This document shows, piece after piece, positions 63,026-64,000 of a stretch of 64,000 nt of DNA. Origin of the DNA: Salipiger profundus. Its GTDB lineage: Bacteria > Pseudomonadota > Alphaproteobacteria > Rhodobacterales > Rhodobacteraceae. The stretch spans positions 2,745,501 through 2,809,500 of the forward strand of contig NZ_CP014796.1 of NCBI RefSeq assembly GCF_001969385.1. Direction: 5' to 3'. A model generated the notes under the pieces. That model was not told the DNA's origin. It worked only from the letters and a program-made list of their open reading frames with translations, and made no database searches. The position numbers and the translations under genes are program-made. Position 1 is the first letter of the stretch; every line of letters starts with the position of its first letter.

Positions 63026-64000
63026 ATGTCCTTCGATCCCAACAGCGTCTCCGCACGTGAACTCGCCGCACGCATCCGCCATGGAGAGGTCAGCGCCGTG
63101 GAGGTGATCGGACAGACGCTCGAGCGCGTCGCCCGGGTGAACCCGCAGGTCAACGCCATCGTGCAGGACTGCAGCGCCGACGCGCTGGCCGAGGCCGAGG
63201 CGCTCGACGCGCGCATCGCCTCGGGCAAGCCGGTGGGCGCGCTTGCAGGCGTGCCGGTGACGATCAAGGTGCTCTCGGACCAGAAGGGCTATGCCTCGAC
63301 CAATTCCTGCCGGATCTACGAGGACGTGGTGGCCACCGAGGACAGCCCCTTCCTGCGCCACATGCGCGAGAAGGATGCAATCGTCATCGGCCGCACCAAC
63401 ACGCCGGCGTTTTCCTACCGCTGGTTCACCACCAACGGCTTCTACGGCGAGACGAAGAATCCGCACAACCCGGCGCTGACGGCGGGCGGATCGTCGGGCG
63501 GGGCAGGGGCCGCCATCGCCACCGGCATGGGCCATGTCGCCCATGGCACGGATATCGCCGGCTCGATCCGCTACCCGGCCTATGCCTGCGGCGTGCAGGG
63601 GCTGCGCCCGACGCTCGGGCGGGTGCCGATGTTCAACCACTCGTCGCCTGACCGGGGCATCGGGCCGCAGATCATGGCGGTCTCGGGGCCGCTCGCGCGC
63701 CGCGTCGACGACCTGCGCCTGGGGCTCGAGGGCATGGCGGGTTACGCGCATGACGACGCCTGGAGCGCGCCGGTGCCGCTCGAGGGGCCGCGCTACCGGC
63801 GCCGCGTGGCGCTGGTGAAACGCCCCGGCGGCATCGCCACCGACCCGCGCATCGAGGCGGACCTCGACCGCGCGGCGGAGATGTTCCGCGCCGCCGGCTG
63901 GGAGGTCGACGAACCCGCCGAGGTGCCAGAGCTGCGCGAGGCGGTCGAACTGCAGGTCGACCTCTGGCTCTCGGACGGCCACGCCGACAAGCTGAAGGCG
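63026..64000 (+). CDS. Amidase (amidase signature family), truncated by window end
   Basis: The first 325 residues are present without a stop. The Ser-cisSer-Lys catalytic set is seen: K81 (VTIKVLSDQKG), S156/S157 in TAGGSSGGA and nucleophile S180 in HGTDIAGSIRYPA. Amidases of this family hydrolyse amide bonds of small molecules. As the last visible gene of the plus-strand unit, it is likely to process the imported compound or a derivative. Confidence 0.9.
   Translation, partial: MSFDPNSVSARELAARIRHGEVSAVEVIGQTLERVARVNPQVNAIVQDCSADALAEAEALDARIASGKPVGALAGVPVTIKVLSDQKGYASTNSCRIYEDVVATEDSPFLRHMREKDAIVIGRTNTPAFSYRWFTTNGFYGETKNPHNPALTAGGSSGGAGAAIATGMGHVAHGTDIAGSIRYPAYACGVQGLRPTLGRVPMFNHSSPDRGIGPQIMAVSGPLARRVDDLRLGLEGMAGYAHDDAWSAPVPLEGPRYRRRVALVKRPGGIATDPRIEADLDRAAEMFRAAGWEVDEPAEVPELREAVELQVDLWLSDGHADKLKA

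Noticed and set aside
61748..63982. Minus-strand open frame over the ATPase, dehydrogenase and amidase
   Set aside because: Shadow of genes with complete active sites on the plus strand.
1..64000. CRISPR array, tRNA, rRNA, insertion sequence or prophage
   Set aside because: No regularly spaced repeats, no T-arm-like GGTTCGA-N-TCC in a cloverleaf context, no transposase or phage genes were seen.

Overview
The window is a GC-rich, gene-dense chromosomal segment from an alphaproteobacterium, most likely a member of the Rhodobacteraceae/Roseobacter group. Support for this comes from the aa3 oxidase gene order (coxB-ctaB-small ORF-ctaG-coxC, no subunit I gene in the window), the ubiA/rsmE/gshA block, the ptsP-lysC pair, a class I PHA locus with PhaR-type operators, an NDUFS4-like complex I subunit and a perfect FNR/FnrL box. 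The placement is inferred from gene content, not from a marker gene. No rRNA, tRNA, insertion sequence, prophage or CRISPR array was seen.

Layout. 1-4.4 kb: the 3' end of an aldehyde dehydrogenase gene, an RluA-type pseudouridine synthase, a thiolase, a STAS/anti-sigma-kinase pair and a DUF805 protein. Between the last two lies an intergenic region with two copies of a roughly 80-nt element that folds into the same hairpin. 4.4-11.3 kb: gshA, a membrane protein, rsmE, ubiA, an OmpA-family envelope protein with a coiled-coil partner, and a histidine phosphatase. 11.3-13.5 kb: a two-gene saccharopine (lysine) pathway operon. 13.8-17.3 kb: the cytochrome aa3 oxidase and assembly operon on the minus strand, sharing an FNR-box intergenic region with tldD. 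17.4-23.9 kb: tldD, dprA, topA and a Tat-exported L,D-transpeptidase. 24-30 kb: a polyhydroxybutyrate block with scoAB, two phasin genes, phaC and phaZ. Three CTGC-N3-GCAG operators lie in front of the phasin genes. 30-50 kb: mostly housekeeping genes (apt, a LysE-type exporter, mtnP, a SulP transporter, ptsP, lysC, waaA, uvrB, an NDUFS4 homologue) mixed with small enzymes, plus one solitary AT-rich gene near 47 kb that looks foreign.

51.5-64 kb: a catabolic cluster arranged around a palindromic divergent control region. On the minus strand are a GntR/FCD regulator, an acetylpolyamine-amidohydrolase-like deacetylase, an M20 amidohydrolase and a class III aminotransferase. On the plus strand are a class II aldolase, a complete peptide/opine-type ABC importer, a 2-hydroxyacid dehydrogenase and an amidase that runs off the window. 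The parts suggest import of an N-acylated or amide-linked amine or amino-acid compound, deacylation, transamination and handling of a hydroxy/keto-acid product. The substrate cannot be named from sequence.

The points most worth a second look are the duplicated structured element at 3.3-3.6 kb, the amide/amine catabolic cluster with its operator array, the AT-rich orphan gene, a family of GGGTGGGC palindromes at gene ends, and the phasin with a lysine/alanine-rich tail.
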